From an uncultured Dorea sp. (lineage in GTDB: Bacteria; Bacillota; Clostridia; Lachnospirales; Lachnospiraceae), in assembly GCA_910586965.1 (NCBI GenBank), contig CAJUMF010000024.1:1-59611 (forward strand): a stretch of DNA of 59,611 nucleotides. The letters run 5' to 3'. The number at the start of each line of letters is the position of its first letter. Within the stretch, counting starts at the first letter, position 1. Shown here piece by piece: positions 34,466-43,475 of this stretch. The notes beneath the pieces were generated by a model, which was given only the letters and a program-made list of their open reading frames with translations, had not been told where the DNA came from and did not search any database. The translations under genes and the position numbers were made by a program.

Positions 34466-34524
34466 AGGGGGTTGCAAATTTTCCATAGAGATAGAAGGAG
34501 AGATCCTTCCGGGGTGCAGCCCCC
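34466..34524 (+). repeat. structured intergenic element, copy 1
   Basis: GGGGGTTGCA (34467-34476) pairs with TGCAGCCCCC (34515-34524) with one G-T pair. Inside sits a GAAGGA-GAGA-TCCTTC tetraloop hairpin (34494-34509). The first half, through TTCCATAGAGATAGA, is repeated almost exactly at 36611-36643. It precedes a small gene and is probably transcribed as leader. Confidence 0.65.
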
Positions 34525-34549
34525 GTTTTCTAGGAAGGAGGATACGCTG

Positions 34550-34744
34550 ATGGGTAAAAAACATGAAGTAAATGTCATGGTCAGTAAGCCCGATGGCAGC
34601 AGGATGTCTGTGGTTAAGACAAGAAAATGTCGTATGCGGGAGTGGCTGATCAAGAGACTCTTCGGTGATGCCAGAGAGATTTTTATTCTTAATCCCGGAG
34701 AGACTGTCGAAACCGTTGCAATCAGAGAAATCAAAGGAGCGTAG
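34550..34744 (+). CDS. small basic phage hypothetical protein
   Basis: The 64-residue basic protein begins MGKKHEVNVMVSKPDGSRM and contains KTRKCRMREWLIKRLFGD. I do not recognise it; a nucleic-acid contact is possible from its charge. The start is set by GGAAGGAGG eight bases upstream. It sits between the structured element and the helicase gene, with three bases to the latter. Confidence 0.65.
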   Translation: MGKKHEVNVMVSKPDGSRMSVVKTRKCRMREWLIKRLFGDAREIFILNPGETVETVAIREIKGA

Positions 34745-34747
34745 AAC

Positions 34748-36190
34748 ATGGGTAACAGTAATGCAAGTTTGCTGATGCCCGTGAAAGCAAGACCATATTA
34801 TCACCAGTCGCAGGCGTTTGGTTTTGCCTGTGAGAAGTTTGGTCTTTCGACACCACGCCTTAGTAGTAATGGGGTCGCTTTGCTGATGGAAATGGGTACC
34901 GGCAAGACAATTACAAGCATCGGTATAACCGGGGCTTTGTATCAATTTGGAAAAGTAAATAGGGTTTTAATCGTATGTCCGCTTTCGATAGTGGGCGTAT
35001 GGCAGCAGGAGTTTGAAAGTTTTGCGGATTATCCGTATAACCTTACAATCCTGTCCGGCAGCAGCGCAAAGAAAAAAGAAATGCTTTCCGTGATACCGGA
35101 TGAGGGGTTGCAGGTTGTGGTCATTAATTATGAGAGTACATGGAGAGTTCAGGACAGTCTTGAAGCTTTTAATGCGGATCTGATTATCTGCGATGAAGCG
35201 CACAAGATTAAGGAAGCCAGGACGGCTCAATCAAAGTGTCTGCATAAGTTGGGAGATATGGCGAAATACAAGTTGCTCTTAACGGGTACCGTGATCACAA
35301 ATAAGGAGCTGGACGTTTTTTCACAGTACAGATTCTTAAACCGTGAGATATACGGATATAGCTTTTATCAGTTCCGTAATCGTTACTTTGATATGGTCGG
35401 ATACGGCAATCATATTCCGAGGTTCAAATCATATATGCGGGATGACTTCTTAAAAAAGCTGCATTCGGTAGCATTTCGTGTGACAAAGGAAGAGTGTCTT
35501 GATCTGCCGGACATTATCGAGGAAGTCAGAACCGTAGATTTGGAGCCAAAAGCGATGAAGATGTATCAGGAACTTGAAAAGGAGTCTTTTACCGAGCTTG
35601 AAGACAGTGAGGTATCGGCGGTAAATGTTCTGACAAAGCTGCTCAGGTTATCACAGCTGACCGGCGGGTATCTTACGGATGACGATGGCGATTCCAATGC
35701 GGTAAGTACGGCAAAATTATCGGCACTTGAAGATATCGTGGATTCGGCTGTTTCCGATGATAAGAAGCTGGTAGTGATGGCAAGGTTTGTGCCGGAGCTT
35801 AATGACATTCAGGAAATGCTTGATAAGAAAGGCATCGGATACGCCTGTGTCCGGGGCGGTGTTAAAGACCGTGCAGAAGAAATCAGACGTTTTCAGGAAG
35901 ATTCCGAATGCAGGGTTTTTATCGGTCAGATCGCGGCAGCAGGTTTGGGTATCACTCTTACGGCGGCATCTACGATGGTTTTTTACAGTCTGGATTATTC
36001 CATGAGTAATTTTGAGCAGGCTAAGGCGCGTATTCATCGTGTGTCGCAGAAAAAAGACTGCTTATATATCTATCTGGTTGCAAAAGGAACCGTTGACCGC
36101 AAGGTGCTTCGTGCTCTTAGGGGCAAGGTTGATCTGGCAAGGATGCTGGTTGATGACTATAGGACAGGGAAAAACCCGTTCAGGGATTAA
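34748..36190 (+). CDS. SNF2-family DEAD/DEAH helicase
   Basis: The 480-residue protein has Walker A MGTGKT (49-54), DEAH at 149-152, the TGT motif (LLLTGTVITN) and the C-terminal helicase motifs ending QAKARIHRVSQKKDCLYIYL, typical of SNF2 translocases. Phage SNF2 proteins are usually placed in replication or early modules. It lacks an extra nuclease domain. It lies in tight order before the Gp157-like gene. Confidence 0.92.
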   Translation: MGNSNASLLMPVKARPYYHQSQAFGFACEKFGLSTPRLSSNGVALLMEMGTGKTITSIGITGALYQFGKVNRVLIVCPLSIVGVWQQEFESFADYPYNLTILSGSSAKKKEMLSVIPDEGLQVVVINYESTWRVQDSLEAFNADLIICDEAHKIKEARTAQSKCLHKLGDMAKYKLLLTGTVITNKELDVFSQYRFLNREIYGYSFYQFRNRYFDMVGYGNHIPRFKSYMRDDFLKKLHSVAFRVTKEECLDLPDIIEEVRTVDLEPKAMKMYQELEKESFTELEDSEVSAVNVLTKLLRLSQLTGGYLTDDDGDSNAVSTAKLSALEDIVDSAVSDDKKLVVMARFVPELNDIQEMLDKKGIGYACVRGGVKDRAEEIRRFQEDSECRVFIGQIAAAGLGITLTAASTMVFYSLDYSMSNFEQAKARIHRVSQKKDCLYIYLVAKGTVDRKVLRALRGKVDLARMLVDDYRTGKNPFRD

Positions 36191-36200
36191 GGAGGCTTTT

Positions 36201-36608
36201 ATGGATAACAGGATTTTTGAGTTAGCGGATCAGCTTAAGGCTGCAAAGGATAAAAAGAAGGAATTGGATGCTGAGGTTAAAGAGCTGGGGGCAAAGATCG
36301 ATGAGCTTGACCTGGCATTATCGGATGCGATGGCAGAAGCAGAGTGCGAGAGATTTAGCCGTAACGGAAACACATTTTATCTGAATACCAGATTATATGC
36401 GTCTCCGATCGCAGGTCAGAAGGAGGCGATGTTCCGGGCACTTAAGGACAACGGATATGGTGAGATCGTTACCGAGACCGTTAATGCAAATACTTTGGCA
36501 TCTTTTGTAAAGGAACAGATGGCAGAAAACGGAGATGAGGTACCTGCATGGATTGCTGAGGTTGTTAATACCTTCGAGAAGGTCAGTGTCGGTATTCGCA
36601 AGGGATGA
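36201..36608 (+). CDS. Gp157-like phage protein
   Basis: The 135-residue protein starts with a coiled coil (LADQLKAAKDKKKELDAEVKELGAKIDELDLALS) and continues with FSRNGNTFYLNTRLYASPI, VNANTLASFVKEQM and a C-terminal FEKVSVGIRK. This layout resembles the Gp157/replication-associated proteins of siphophages. Start is the ATG at 36201 after AAGGAGG. Role in replication is inferred from position. Confidence 0.65.
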   Translation: MDNRIFELADQLKAAKDKKKELDAEVKELGAKIDELDLALSDAMAEAECERFSRNGNTFYLNTRLYASPIAGQKEAMFRALKDNGYGEIVTETVNANTLASFVKEQMAENGDEVPAWIAEVVNTFEKVSVGIRKG

Positions 36609-36670
36609 GCAGAGGGGGTTGCAAAATTTCCATAGTGATAGAGGGAGCGGTTCTCTCTATCACACTGCTC
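36607..36670 (+). repeat. structured intergenic element, copy 2
   Basis: The GGGGGTTGCAAAATTTCC core and CATAG-GATAGA (36611-36643) repeat copy 1 at 34466. GAGCAG (36607-36612) pairs with CTGCTC (36665-36670), and GTGATAGAG (36635-36643) pairs with CTCTATCAC (36655-36663). The arms differ from copy 1 although pairing is kept, which argues for an RNA structure. Confidence 0.6.
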
Positions 36671-36692
36671 AAAGAAACGGAGGATTTTTATT

Positions 36693-37469
36693 ATGAGCCA
36701 ACAGAATAATGATACTGCGAACAATGAACAGAGGGCACTTACCACGGGAGGTTTCGCAGCTCTCGCAAATGCGGGTGCGCTGAATGATGCAACAGAGGAT
36801 CTGGCAGGTCTTGATCTCACTTTTGACAGGATAAAGATTCCTGCCGGTGGTTCAACGGCTTTTGAGATTCCGGACGGTGACAGTGAAGATGTGAACATGG
36901 TTAAGGAGATTGTAGGAGTGATCCTGCTCCATCATCCTGCTTATGCCTATTACAAGGATAAGTATACCGGCGGTTCGAATCCGCCTGATTGCGGTTCCTT
37001 TGATGGTGTGAACGGTACGGGTGATCCGGGCGGTGCTTGTGCTACCTGTCCTTTGAACCAGTTCGGTTCCGGAGAGGGTCAGAGCAAGGCCTGTAAGAAT
37101 CGTCGCATGATTTATGTGCTGATGGAGGGTGAACTTTTCCCGATGGTGCTTTCGCTTCCTACGGGATCGCTGAAGGAATTTACCAAGTACCTGAAGAGAC
37201 AGCTTTCAAAAGGGCGTAAGCTCAATCAGATCGTGACTAAGATTTCTCTGAAGAAGGCGACAAACAGTTCCGGTATTGCTTTCTCTCAGGCGGTTTTCAC
37301 TTTTGACCGTGTGCTGAATGAGGAAGAAAAGGCGGCTATTGCTGTTATGACCGAATCAGTGAAGAATTATGCGGCGAATCTTACCATGTCAGCTCTGGCA
37401 GAAGGTAATGATGATGCGCCTTTTGTAGATGCTGAGACCGGTGAGGTTATCGAGCCGTTGAAGAAGTGA
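36693..37469 (+). CDS. candidate phage single-stranded DNA-binding protein
   Basis: The 258-residue protein has a disordered N-terminus, a beta-rich middle, a cysteine cluster (PPDCGSF, ACATCP and KACKNRR; about residues 92-132) that may hold zinc, and an acidic C-terminal tail (DDAPFVDAETGEVIEP). Position between Gp157-like and polymerase genes and the acidic tail fit an ssDNA-binding or recombination protein, but I have no direct motif match. Confidence 0.5.
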   Translation: MSQQNNDTANNEQRALTTGGFAALANAGALNDATEDLAGLDLTFDRIKIPAGGSTAFEIPDGDSEDVNMVKEIVGVILLHHPAYAYYKDKYTGGSNPPDCGSFDGVNGTGDPGGACATCPLNQFGSGEGQSKACKNRRMIYVLMEGELFPMVLSLPTGSLKEFTKYLKRQLSKGRKLNQIVTKISLKKATNSSGIAFSQAVFTFDRVLNEEEKAAIAVMTESVKNYAANLTMSALAEGNDDAPFVDAETGEVIEPLKK

Positions 37470-37482
37470 TGTTTTGCAGTAA

Positions 37483-37509
37483 GCCGGAGGGGTGCAGAGC
37501 CCTTCCGGC
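37483..37509 (+). promoter_or_regulatory. hairpin in the polymerase leader
   Basis: GCCGGA (37483-37488) pairs with TCCGGC (37504-37509), extended inward by four more pairs around a TGCAGAG loop. No T-run follows, and the polymerase ribosome site begins about eight bases on. The loop resembles the GGGGTGCAG part of the element at 34511-34519. Confidence 0.55.
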
Positions 37510-37527
37510 AGAATTGAGGTGATATCG

Positions 37528-39459
37528 ATGGGAATGAAAACTGAATATAGAGTTGTTACCACCGTGGAAGAGGCTTTGGATTATATAGGCGATTCCAAAG
37601 AGGTGGCATTTGACTTTGAGACCGCACCGAATGATGAATTTCGGGATGAGGATAAGGCAGCTCTGGATCCGGCGAAGAGCCATATCGTGACCATGAGTAT
37701 CAGCGTTAAGGAAGGTACCGGTATCATGATACCGGTCGCACATAAGGTCGGTAAGAATATTGATCAAGAAGCGTTTGTGATTTTTCTTCAGGCGATGATG
37801 ATGAGACCGAGCTGGATCAAGATCGCACATAACCTTCAGTTCGAGGCTATGTTCTCATATGCGCTGGGGATCGTTATACAGGAACCTGTTTATGATACTA
37901 TTGCGGCTTCACAGATGTCCATGAAGAGTGCAATGGAGTTCAGATCACTTTCAGAGTCGGGATTGAAAACATTGGCAGCGGAATTGTGTGATGAGCCTTT
38001 GCCTTCTTTTTCAACAGTTACCGGGGGTAAGCATTTCGATGAACTAGATCCGGAGGATCCTGAGACCATACGGTACAGTTGTGCGGACGCTGATTTTGCT
38101 TTAAGGCTGTATCACATTTTCAATACTTGGTTTGACAAGTTCCTTCCGAGACACAGGTGGATAGTGGAGAATATCGAGTCTCCTACAGCTGTATATCTGG
38201 GGATCATGAAATACAACGGTGTTCCGATTGATGAGAAGTTGATGCTGAAACGTAAGGAAGAGGCAGAGGCTGAAATGGAGCGTATCCGTAAAGAGATCGC
38301 TTTTATCATCGGTGATGTGAACATCGGCAGTAATTGCAGCACCAATGCCTTTAAGAATTATCTGTATAAGGATCTTGGATTGCCGGTGCTTAAGGTGACG
38401 GAATCGAACCGTGAGGCAGCAGATGATTCGACAATGATCATGTTAAAGGAATGGTGCGATGAGAACAGGCCTGAGCTTTCGCCGCTTTTTACGCTGGTAC
38501 AGGAATATCGGAAGTGGGGCAAGATCAAGTCTACCTATATTGATGGCTATTTGAAATACAGAAATTCCGTGACGGGTAGGCTGCATCCGAACTTCTTTGC
38601 TTTGTCTACGGATACCGGAAGGTTTAATTGCACTCAGCCGAATTGCCAGAATATGCCGAGAAAAACGAATGATCCGATAGGAGTCAGAAATTTTATCAAG
38701 GCACCGAAAGGTCATATTATAGTGAGTTGCGATTATAGCCAGATCGAATTACGTGTTGGTGCTCATTACTGTCAGGATGAGATCATGTTGGATACATACA
38801 GGCGTGGCGGCGATATTCATGCGGCTACAACGAGTGTTATTTTTAATATTCCGTATGATCAGGCGGTAGACAAGCATGCTGACAACTATAAGGAAAGAAG
38901 AACGATAGCGAAGAATGTGAATTTTGGCACATTTTATGGGCTTTTCCCGAGGGGGTTGCAAAAAACCCTTAGGTTTAAAGCCGGTGTCGAAAAGAGTGTG
39001 GAAGAATGTGAAGAGATCATCAGCAATCTCAAAGCCGGGTATCCCGGACTTACCACATGGCAGGAAGAAACTAAGGCTATGGCGGCAAGGCGTAAGTATT
39101 CTGAAACAAGGCTTGGGCGAAGGCGTTATCTTCCGAACATTGATTCCGATGATTGGGGAAAGAAGTCTTTTGCTGAGCGTTGTTCGATGAATACGCCGAT
39201 TCAGGGTACGGCAGCAGATATTTTGAAGATGGCTTTAGGCAGAATTATCGCAGGGCTTCCTGAGAGAGACTGGTTAAAGCCGATACTTCAGATTCATGAT
39301 GAGCTGACATTCATTATTCCGGAAGATAGGTTAGATGAGGCGGTTGCTTATATCAAATCCTGTATGGAGCCTCAGCCTTTTCCGGAGTTTGATCTTCCGC
39401 TGGTAGCAGAGGCATCGGCTGGTCCGACATTTGGCAAGATGGAAGAATTGGAGGATTAG
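37528..39459 (+). CDS. family A DNA polymerase (phage type) with 3'-5' exonuclease
   Basis: The 643-residue polymerase has an N-terminal DnaQ-like proofreading domain (DFE at 29-31, YSCADADFALRLY) and a family A polymerase domain: motif A with D402 in SCDYSQIELRV, motif B RRTIAKNVNFGTFYG and motif C IHDE with D591. It is of phage/plasmid type, shorter than host PolI. Start is the ATG at 37528 after GAGGTGAT. It makes the element able to copy its own DNA. Confidence 0.95.
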   Translation: MGMKTEYRVVTTVEEALDYIGDSKEVAFDFETAPNDEFRDEDKAALDPAKSHIVTMSISVKEGTGIMIPVAHKVGKNIDQEAFVIFLQAMMMRPSWIKIAHNLQFEAMFSYALGIVIQEPVYDTIAASQMSMKSAMEFRSLSESGLKTLAAELCDEPLPSFSTVTGGKHFDELDPEDPETIRYSCADADFALRLYHIFNTWFDKFLPRHRWIVENIESPTAVYLGIMKYNGVPIDEKLMLKRKEEAEAEMERIRKEIAFIIGDVNIGSNCSTNAFKNYLYKDLGLPVLKVTESNREAADDSTMIMLKEWCDENRPELSPLFTLVQEYRKWGKIKSTYIDGYLKYRNSVTGRLHPNFFALSTDTGRFNCTQPNCQNMPRKTNDPIGVRNFIKAPKGHIIVSCDYSQIELRVGAHYCQDEIMLDTYRRGGDIHAATTSVIFNIPYDQAVDKHADNYKERRTIAKNVNFGTFYGLFPRGLQKTLRFKAGVEKSVEECEEIISNLKAGYPGLTTWQEETKAMAARRKYSETRLGRRRYLPNIDSDDWGKKSFAERCSMNTPIQGTAADILKMALGRIIAGLPERDWLKPILQIHDELTFIIPEDRLDEAVAYIKSCMEPQPFPEFDLPLVAEASAGPTFGKMEELED

Positions 39460-39462
39460 CCT

Positions 39463-39897
39463 ATGTACAGAAACAGTGAAGGGTATTCAGATCCTACCGC
39501 CGCTATGGCGGTGGGTAATCTGATGCGCGAGTACAAGCAGAAACAAAGAACAAGATGGCGAAGACAATATGAAATGAAGAACAGGAAGAAAATCTACGTG
39601 GCTTCAAAGTATGCTGGGAACGTTGATGCAAATGTCGCTGCAGCGATTGGTTACTGCAAATATGTCATTTCACAAAACTGTATTCCTATAGCAAGCCACC
39701 TTCTTTATCCGCAGATGCTTGATGACAATGATCCCGATGAGCGTGAGCTTGGTTTGATGTTCGGGTTATCTCTTCTGGCAATATGCGATGAGGTATGGTG
39801 CTTTGGTGATATATCCGAGTCTGAAGGCGTTCAGCAGGAAATCGTCGAGGCAAGGAAGCTGGGGAAGACGGTACGATATGTAAAGGAGGGCAGCTGA
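39463..39897 (+). CDS. DUF4406-like protein with phage N-terminal extension
   Basis: The 144-residue protein begins with a basic phage-type segment (DPTAAMAVGNLMREYKQKQRTRWRRQYEMK), followed by a Rossmann-like domain (KKIYVASKYAG, FGLSLLAICDEVWCFGD, SEGVQQEIVEARKLGK) resembling DUF4406 and nucleoside 2-deoxyribosyltransferase-like folds. The two parts may be a fusion. Enzyme activity on nucleotides is possible but unproven. It lies between polymerase and primase genes. Confidence 0.7.
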   Translation: MYRNSEGYSDPTAAMAVGNLMREYKQKQRTRWRRQYEMKNRKKIYVASKYAGNVDANVAAAIGYCKYVISQNCIPIASHLLYPQMLDDNDPDERELGLMFGLSLLAICDEVWCFGDISESEGVQQEIVEARKLGKTVRYVKEGS

Positions 39898-39898
39898 T

Positions 39899-42382
39899 AT
39901 GGATATAACAGCACAAGAAATCTTAAACAGTCTGTTTAATCCTGAAGACAAGGTTTGCCTCCGAGTTTTTGATGACAAGAAGCGTGGAGTGTTTGCCGGT
40001 CAGAAGCTTGATGTGGAATGCGGTAAGTTTGCTTCCATCGAAGAGACTCTGAAACAGCATAATGCTCAGGATCGCGGTATTTTCTTTGTCGTTAATTTCG
40101 GTGGCCAGGATGATGATGCGATTACAAGGATCAATGCACAATTCGTAGAGAGTGATGAACTTTCTTTCGAGGAACAGGAAAAACAGATAGGTGAATTTCC
40201 ACTTCCGCCTTCAATGATCATTAAAACAAGGAAATCATTGCATACCTATTGGTTTGTAAAGAATGCGAAGGTCGAGAGGTTCCGTGTTATTCAGAAGCAG
40301 CTGGTAAAGCAGTTTCACGGGGATTCAAATTGCGTGAATGAGAGCCGTGTCATGAGACTTCCGGGGTATAACCATTGTAAGGAAGATCCTGTGATGGTGG
40401 AATGCATTTTATTTCATCCGGAGCGTCGTTATACACAGGATCAGTTATCTGATCTGCTTCCGGTTGTTGAAGATCAGCCTGTGGAGAATAAGAAGGGAAC
40501 CGAAAAGGGGCTTTCCATTCTTACCCATGAGTGCGAGTTTATCAAGCATTGCCGGGATAATGCAGCAACACTTTCAGAGCATGACTGGTATGCGATGATT
40601 ACGGAGCTAGCGGTATTTGAAGGTGGTGTGGAACTGATCCATAAATACTCAAAGCCGTATAAGGATTATGATCCGGCGGTTACTCAGAAGAAAATCAATC
40701 ATTTTCTGGAATCCGGTACCCGTCCGATGACCTGTACGACTATCGGAGAGAAAGGGTTTCAGTGCCCTAAGATGGTATCCGGGGAATGTACCTGCAAGGC
40801 ACCGGCAGCTATATGTTATGTTCCGATGAGCTTGGAGGGACTTCGTGATATCATTGCAAATCTGTCGGTAACAGACAAGGTGCTTGATAATATGCAGACT
40901 GCAAACGGGTTCATGGAAGAGTACCTTTACAATCAGGATAATGTTATCGCTGAGACTGTCATCAATACGGAGCTAAAGGATCATTTTAAGTTTACGGTTT
41001 CTTCCCTGAAGCCTCTGATCGCAAGGTACAAGGAATTGTCGAAGGCGTATCAGCAGGGACTGAAGGCCAGGATGCATAAGGTGGAGAACGAGCTTCCGTT
41101 GTGGTATTCACCGACAGAACATGGACTTAAGTTTCTTCCAGGAGTATTGGCTGAGCATATGGTCGAGGCAGAAAAGGTCTTTTATGCGGCGGAGCAGCAT
41201 TACATTTATCGTAGCGGCGTATACACACCGATTCATGAGATGGAAGCTCAGAAACTGGTGCGGGATAAGATGATCGCAAGCGAGACCAAGATGAACCAGA
41301 TCAATGATGCCGAACATCAGTGGAGACTTCTTGTGCGTAAGGAGATTAGGGAGCTTAATTCCAATCCCTATATCCTGAATCTGAAGAACGGCCTTTACAA
41401 TGTGTTGGAAGACACGCTTACAGAGCATACAGCAGATTATTATTCAACAATACAGTTGAATGTTAGCTATGATCCGGGAGCGGATTGTCCAAGGTTCAAG
41501 CAGTTTTTGGAAGAATCGATGGGCGGCGATATGGGGCAGGTCAAGCTGATACAGGAAATGCTGGGATATTTCCTTATACCGGTGAATCTGGCTCAGAAAT
41601 GTTTTGTTATTGTCGGTGCCGGTGGTGCGGGCAAGTCAAAATTGCTCATGGTGCTTAATGAATTGCTTTTGGGTAAGGAAAACGTGTCCAATGTATCATG
41701 GCAGGCGTTAAATGAGCGTTTTAAGACAGCGGAGCTTTTCGGGAAGCTGGCAAATATCTTTGCTGATCTTCCTACGAAGAATATTGATGATAACGGTATT
41801 TTTAAGGCTCTTGTAGGTGAAGACTACCTGACCGTGGAGAAAAAGAACCGTGATCCGTTCTCATTTCAGTCGAATGCGAGGTTGCTCTTTTCCTGCAACA
41901 GCATCCCGAAGAATTATGGCGACAGATCGGATGGATTTTACAGAAGACTGATTATTATTCGTTTTAATCATGCGGTGCCTCAGGAAAAGAAGGATCCGAA
42001 CCTGCTGGATAAATTTAGGGTAGAAGCGGATGGCATTTTTCTCTTTGCACTGGAAGGTTTACGCCGTTTAATGGCTAACCATTATGTTTTTTCAGAGACC
42101 GAGATCAACAGGGAAGAGCTGCAGCAGTACCGTGAGGAAAGTGACAGCGTGCTGTCTTTCGTTAAGGAAGACTGCGAGCTTGGTGATGGTTATGAGGTCG
42201 GTTCGACACAGCTTTACAATGCATACAAGGCATACTGCGAAGAATGTGGATTGAAGCCCTTTTCACAGAAACAATTTGTATCACAGATCGTTGCTGCAAA
42301 TGACGGAGTTACAAGGAGCGTGGATAAAGTTGGCAAAAAGAGGACGCTTGCAGGAATCAAGCTGGGTGAGATCCTGGATTAA
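39899..42382 (+). CDS. phage/plasmid primase-helicase (D5/P4-like)
   Basis: The 827-residue protein has an N-terminal primase-like region (about residues 1-190, with TRKSLHTYWFVKNAKVERF and CVNESRVMRLPGYNH), a cysteine-bearing middle region (CPKMVSGECTCKAP) and a C-terminal superfamily 3 helicase with Walker A GAGGAGKS at 573-580 and FADLPTKNIDD. This is the usual replication initiator/primase-helicase of phages and phage-plasmids. A repeat cluster follows its stop. Confidence 0.9.
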   Translation: MDITAQEILNSLFNPEDKVCLRVFDDKKRGVFAGQKLDVECGKFASIEETLKQHNAQDRGIFFVVNFGGQDDDAITRINAQFVESDELSFEEQEKQIGEFPLPPSMIIKTRKSLHTYWFVKNAKVERFRVIQKQLVKQFHGDSNCVNESRVMRLPGYNHCKEDPVMVECILFHPERRYTQDQLSDLLPVVEDQPVENKKGTEKGLSILTHECEFIKHCRDNAATLSEHDWYAMITELAVFEGGVELIHKYSKPYKDYDPAVTQKKINHFLESGTRPMTCTTIGEKGFQCPKMVSGECTCKAPAAICYVPMSLEGLRDIIANLSVTDKVLDNMQTANGFMEEYLYNQDNVIAETVINTELKDHFKFTVSSLKPLIARYKELSKAYQQGLKARMHKVENELPLWYSPTEHGLKFLPGVLAEHMVEAEKVFYAAEQHYIYRSGVYTPIHEMEAQKLVRDKMIASETKMNQINDAEHQWRLLVRKEIRELNSNPYILNLKNGLYNVLEDTLTEHTADYYSTIQLNVSYDPGADCPRFKQFLEESMGGDMGQVKLIQEMLGYFLIPVNLAQKCFVIVGAGGAGKSKLLMVLNELLLGKENVSNVSWQALNERFKTAELFGKLANIFADLPTKNIDDNGIFKALVGEDYLTVEKKNRDPFSFQSNARLLFSCNSIPKNYGDRSDGFYRRLIIIRFNHAVPQEKKDPNLLDKFRVEADGIFLFALEGLRRLMANHYVFSETEINREELQQYREESDSVLSFVKEDCELGDGYEVGSTQLYNAYKAYCEECGLKPFSQKQFVSQIVAANDGVTRSVDKVGKKRTLAGIKLGEILD

Positions 42383-42402
42383 GGTTCCATTGAAATCGGT
42401 TT

Positions 42403-42571
42403 TTGACACATTGACACGTTTTGACACCAAAATTCTATCTTCCCAATATATGCATGTGAAAATAATGCCATATTAAGAGATATGCAGGATTTTTGAAAAA
42501 TGTTCCTTAAAAATGGAAATCAAGTGTCAAATGTGTCAGAAGCCTTGAAAAACAAGGAGACAATTTGACAG
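42403..42571 (+). repeat. TTGACAC direct and inverted repeats (origin or operator candidate)
   Basis: TTGACAC occurs at 42403, 42411 and 42421 on this strand. GTGTCA(A) occurs inverted at 42524 and 42533, and TTGACAG at 42565, next to the VRR-NUC start. The spacer between the groups is A/T rich. Iteron-like clusters directly after a primase-helicase gene are typical of replication origins, but a regulator operator fits too. Confidence 0.55.
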
Positions 42572-42856
42572 ATGAAGGAATCGGATATCGTAAAGGCAAT
42601 CCTGAAGTACTTAAAAACCGTGCCGGGATGCTTTGCCTGGAAAGAGCATGGCGGGATGTACGGTACCGCCGGAATACCTGATATCATCTGCTGCTATCGT
42701 GGCAGATTTTATGGGTTTGAAGTTAAGACAGAGGATGGAGAGCCTACCAGATTACAGGAGGCTACAATCAGAAAAATCCAAAAAGCCGGGGGCACTGCTT
42801 TGGTGGTGAGATCCGTGGATGAGGTGCGAGCCGTAATAGACGGTTCCTTGCAATGA
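42572..42856 (+). CDS. VRR-NUC domain nuclease
   Basis: The 94-residue protein is a single VRR-NUC domain: GTAGIPDIICCYRGRFYGFEVKTEDG gives the PD...EVK PD-(D/E)xK active site and LVVRSVDEVRAVI ends the fold. Standalone VRR-NUC nucleases are common in phage replication modules and may cut branched DNA. Its start is preceded by GGAGACAATTTGAC, so the TTGACAG repeat lies in the ribosome site region. Confidence 0.92.
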   Translation: MKESDIVKAILKYLKTVPGCFAWKEHGGMYGTAGIPDIICCYRGRFYGFEVKTEDGEPTRLQEATIRKIQKAGGTALVVRSVDEVRAVIDGSLQ

Positions 42857-42944
42857 ACATAGAACACTGAATCAGAAAACAACGCTTCAATGCATCGATG
42901 CAGCAAAAGATATAACAATAAACCTTTTGATGGAGGTATCGACA

Positions 42945-43364
42945 ATGAAGATTAAAGAATATTTGATGCAGGCATACAGAATTGACCAGAGAATCAATTC
43001 CAAACTGGAACAGATCGGTGCCCTGCATGATCTGGCGACAAAAGCGACGGTTACATTTTCAGATATGCCGCGCAATCCCAATAAGGGAAAGTCCAAGATC
43101 GAAGATGCCATTATTAAGATCATGGAGTTGGAAGATGAGATCAATCACGATATAGACGAGCTGGTTGATCTTAAAACGGATATCACTCATCTCATCAAGA
43201 GTCTGGACAGTCATGAATACCAGATAATATTGGAACAGAGATATCTTTGCTTTAAGTCGTGGGAAAAGATATCCGTGGATTTGGGATATAGCATTCAGCA
43301 TACATTTCGTCTGCACGATGCCGCTCTTACAGATTTGGAGAGATTTTATAAAGATGAGAGTTGA
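42945..43364 (+). CDS. DUF1492 / late transcription regulator-like protein
   Basis: The 139-residue protein is helical with a C-terminal sigma-region-4-like helix-turn-helix (ILEQRYLCFKSWEKISVDLGYSIQHTFRLHDAAL). This is the layout of DUF1492/ArpU-like proteins that sit just before HNH and terminase genes in Firmicute phages and switch on late genes. Start is the ATG at 42945 after GGAGGT. Confidence 0.85.
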   Translation: MKIKEYLMQAYRIDQRINSKLEQIGALHDLATKATVTFSDMPRNPNKGKSKIEDAIIKIMELEDEINHDIDELVDLKTDITHLIKSLDSHEYQIILEQRYLCFKSWEKISVDLGYSIQHTFRLHDAALTDLERFYKDES

Positions 43365-43424
43365 TGTGATAGAATGCGATATGGCACCTGTGATATAGTT
43401 ATAATGGCGAAAGTAAAATGAACG

Positions 43425-43457
43425 AAGCCCGGAGGGAGCAATCCTTGCCGGGCTTTT
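43425..43457 (+). terminator. intrinsic terminator ahead of HNH gene
   Basis: AAGCCCGG (43425-43432) pairs with CCGGGCTT (43448-43455), followed by TTTTG. It ends the early transcript. Confidence 0.8.
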
Positions 43458-43475
43458 GTATTGGAGATGATGATT

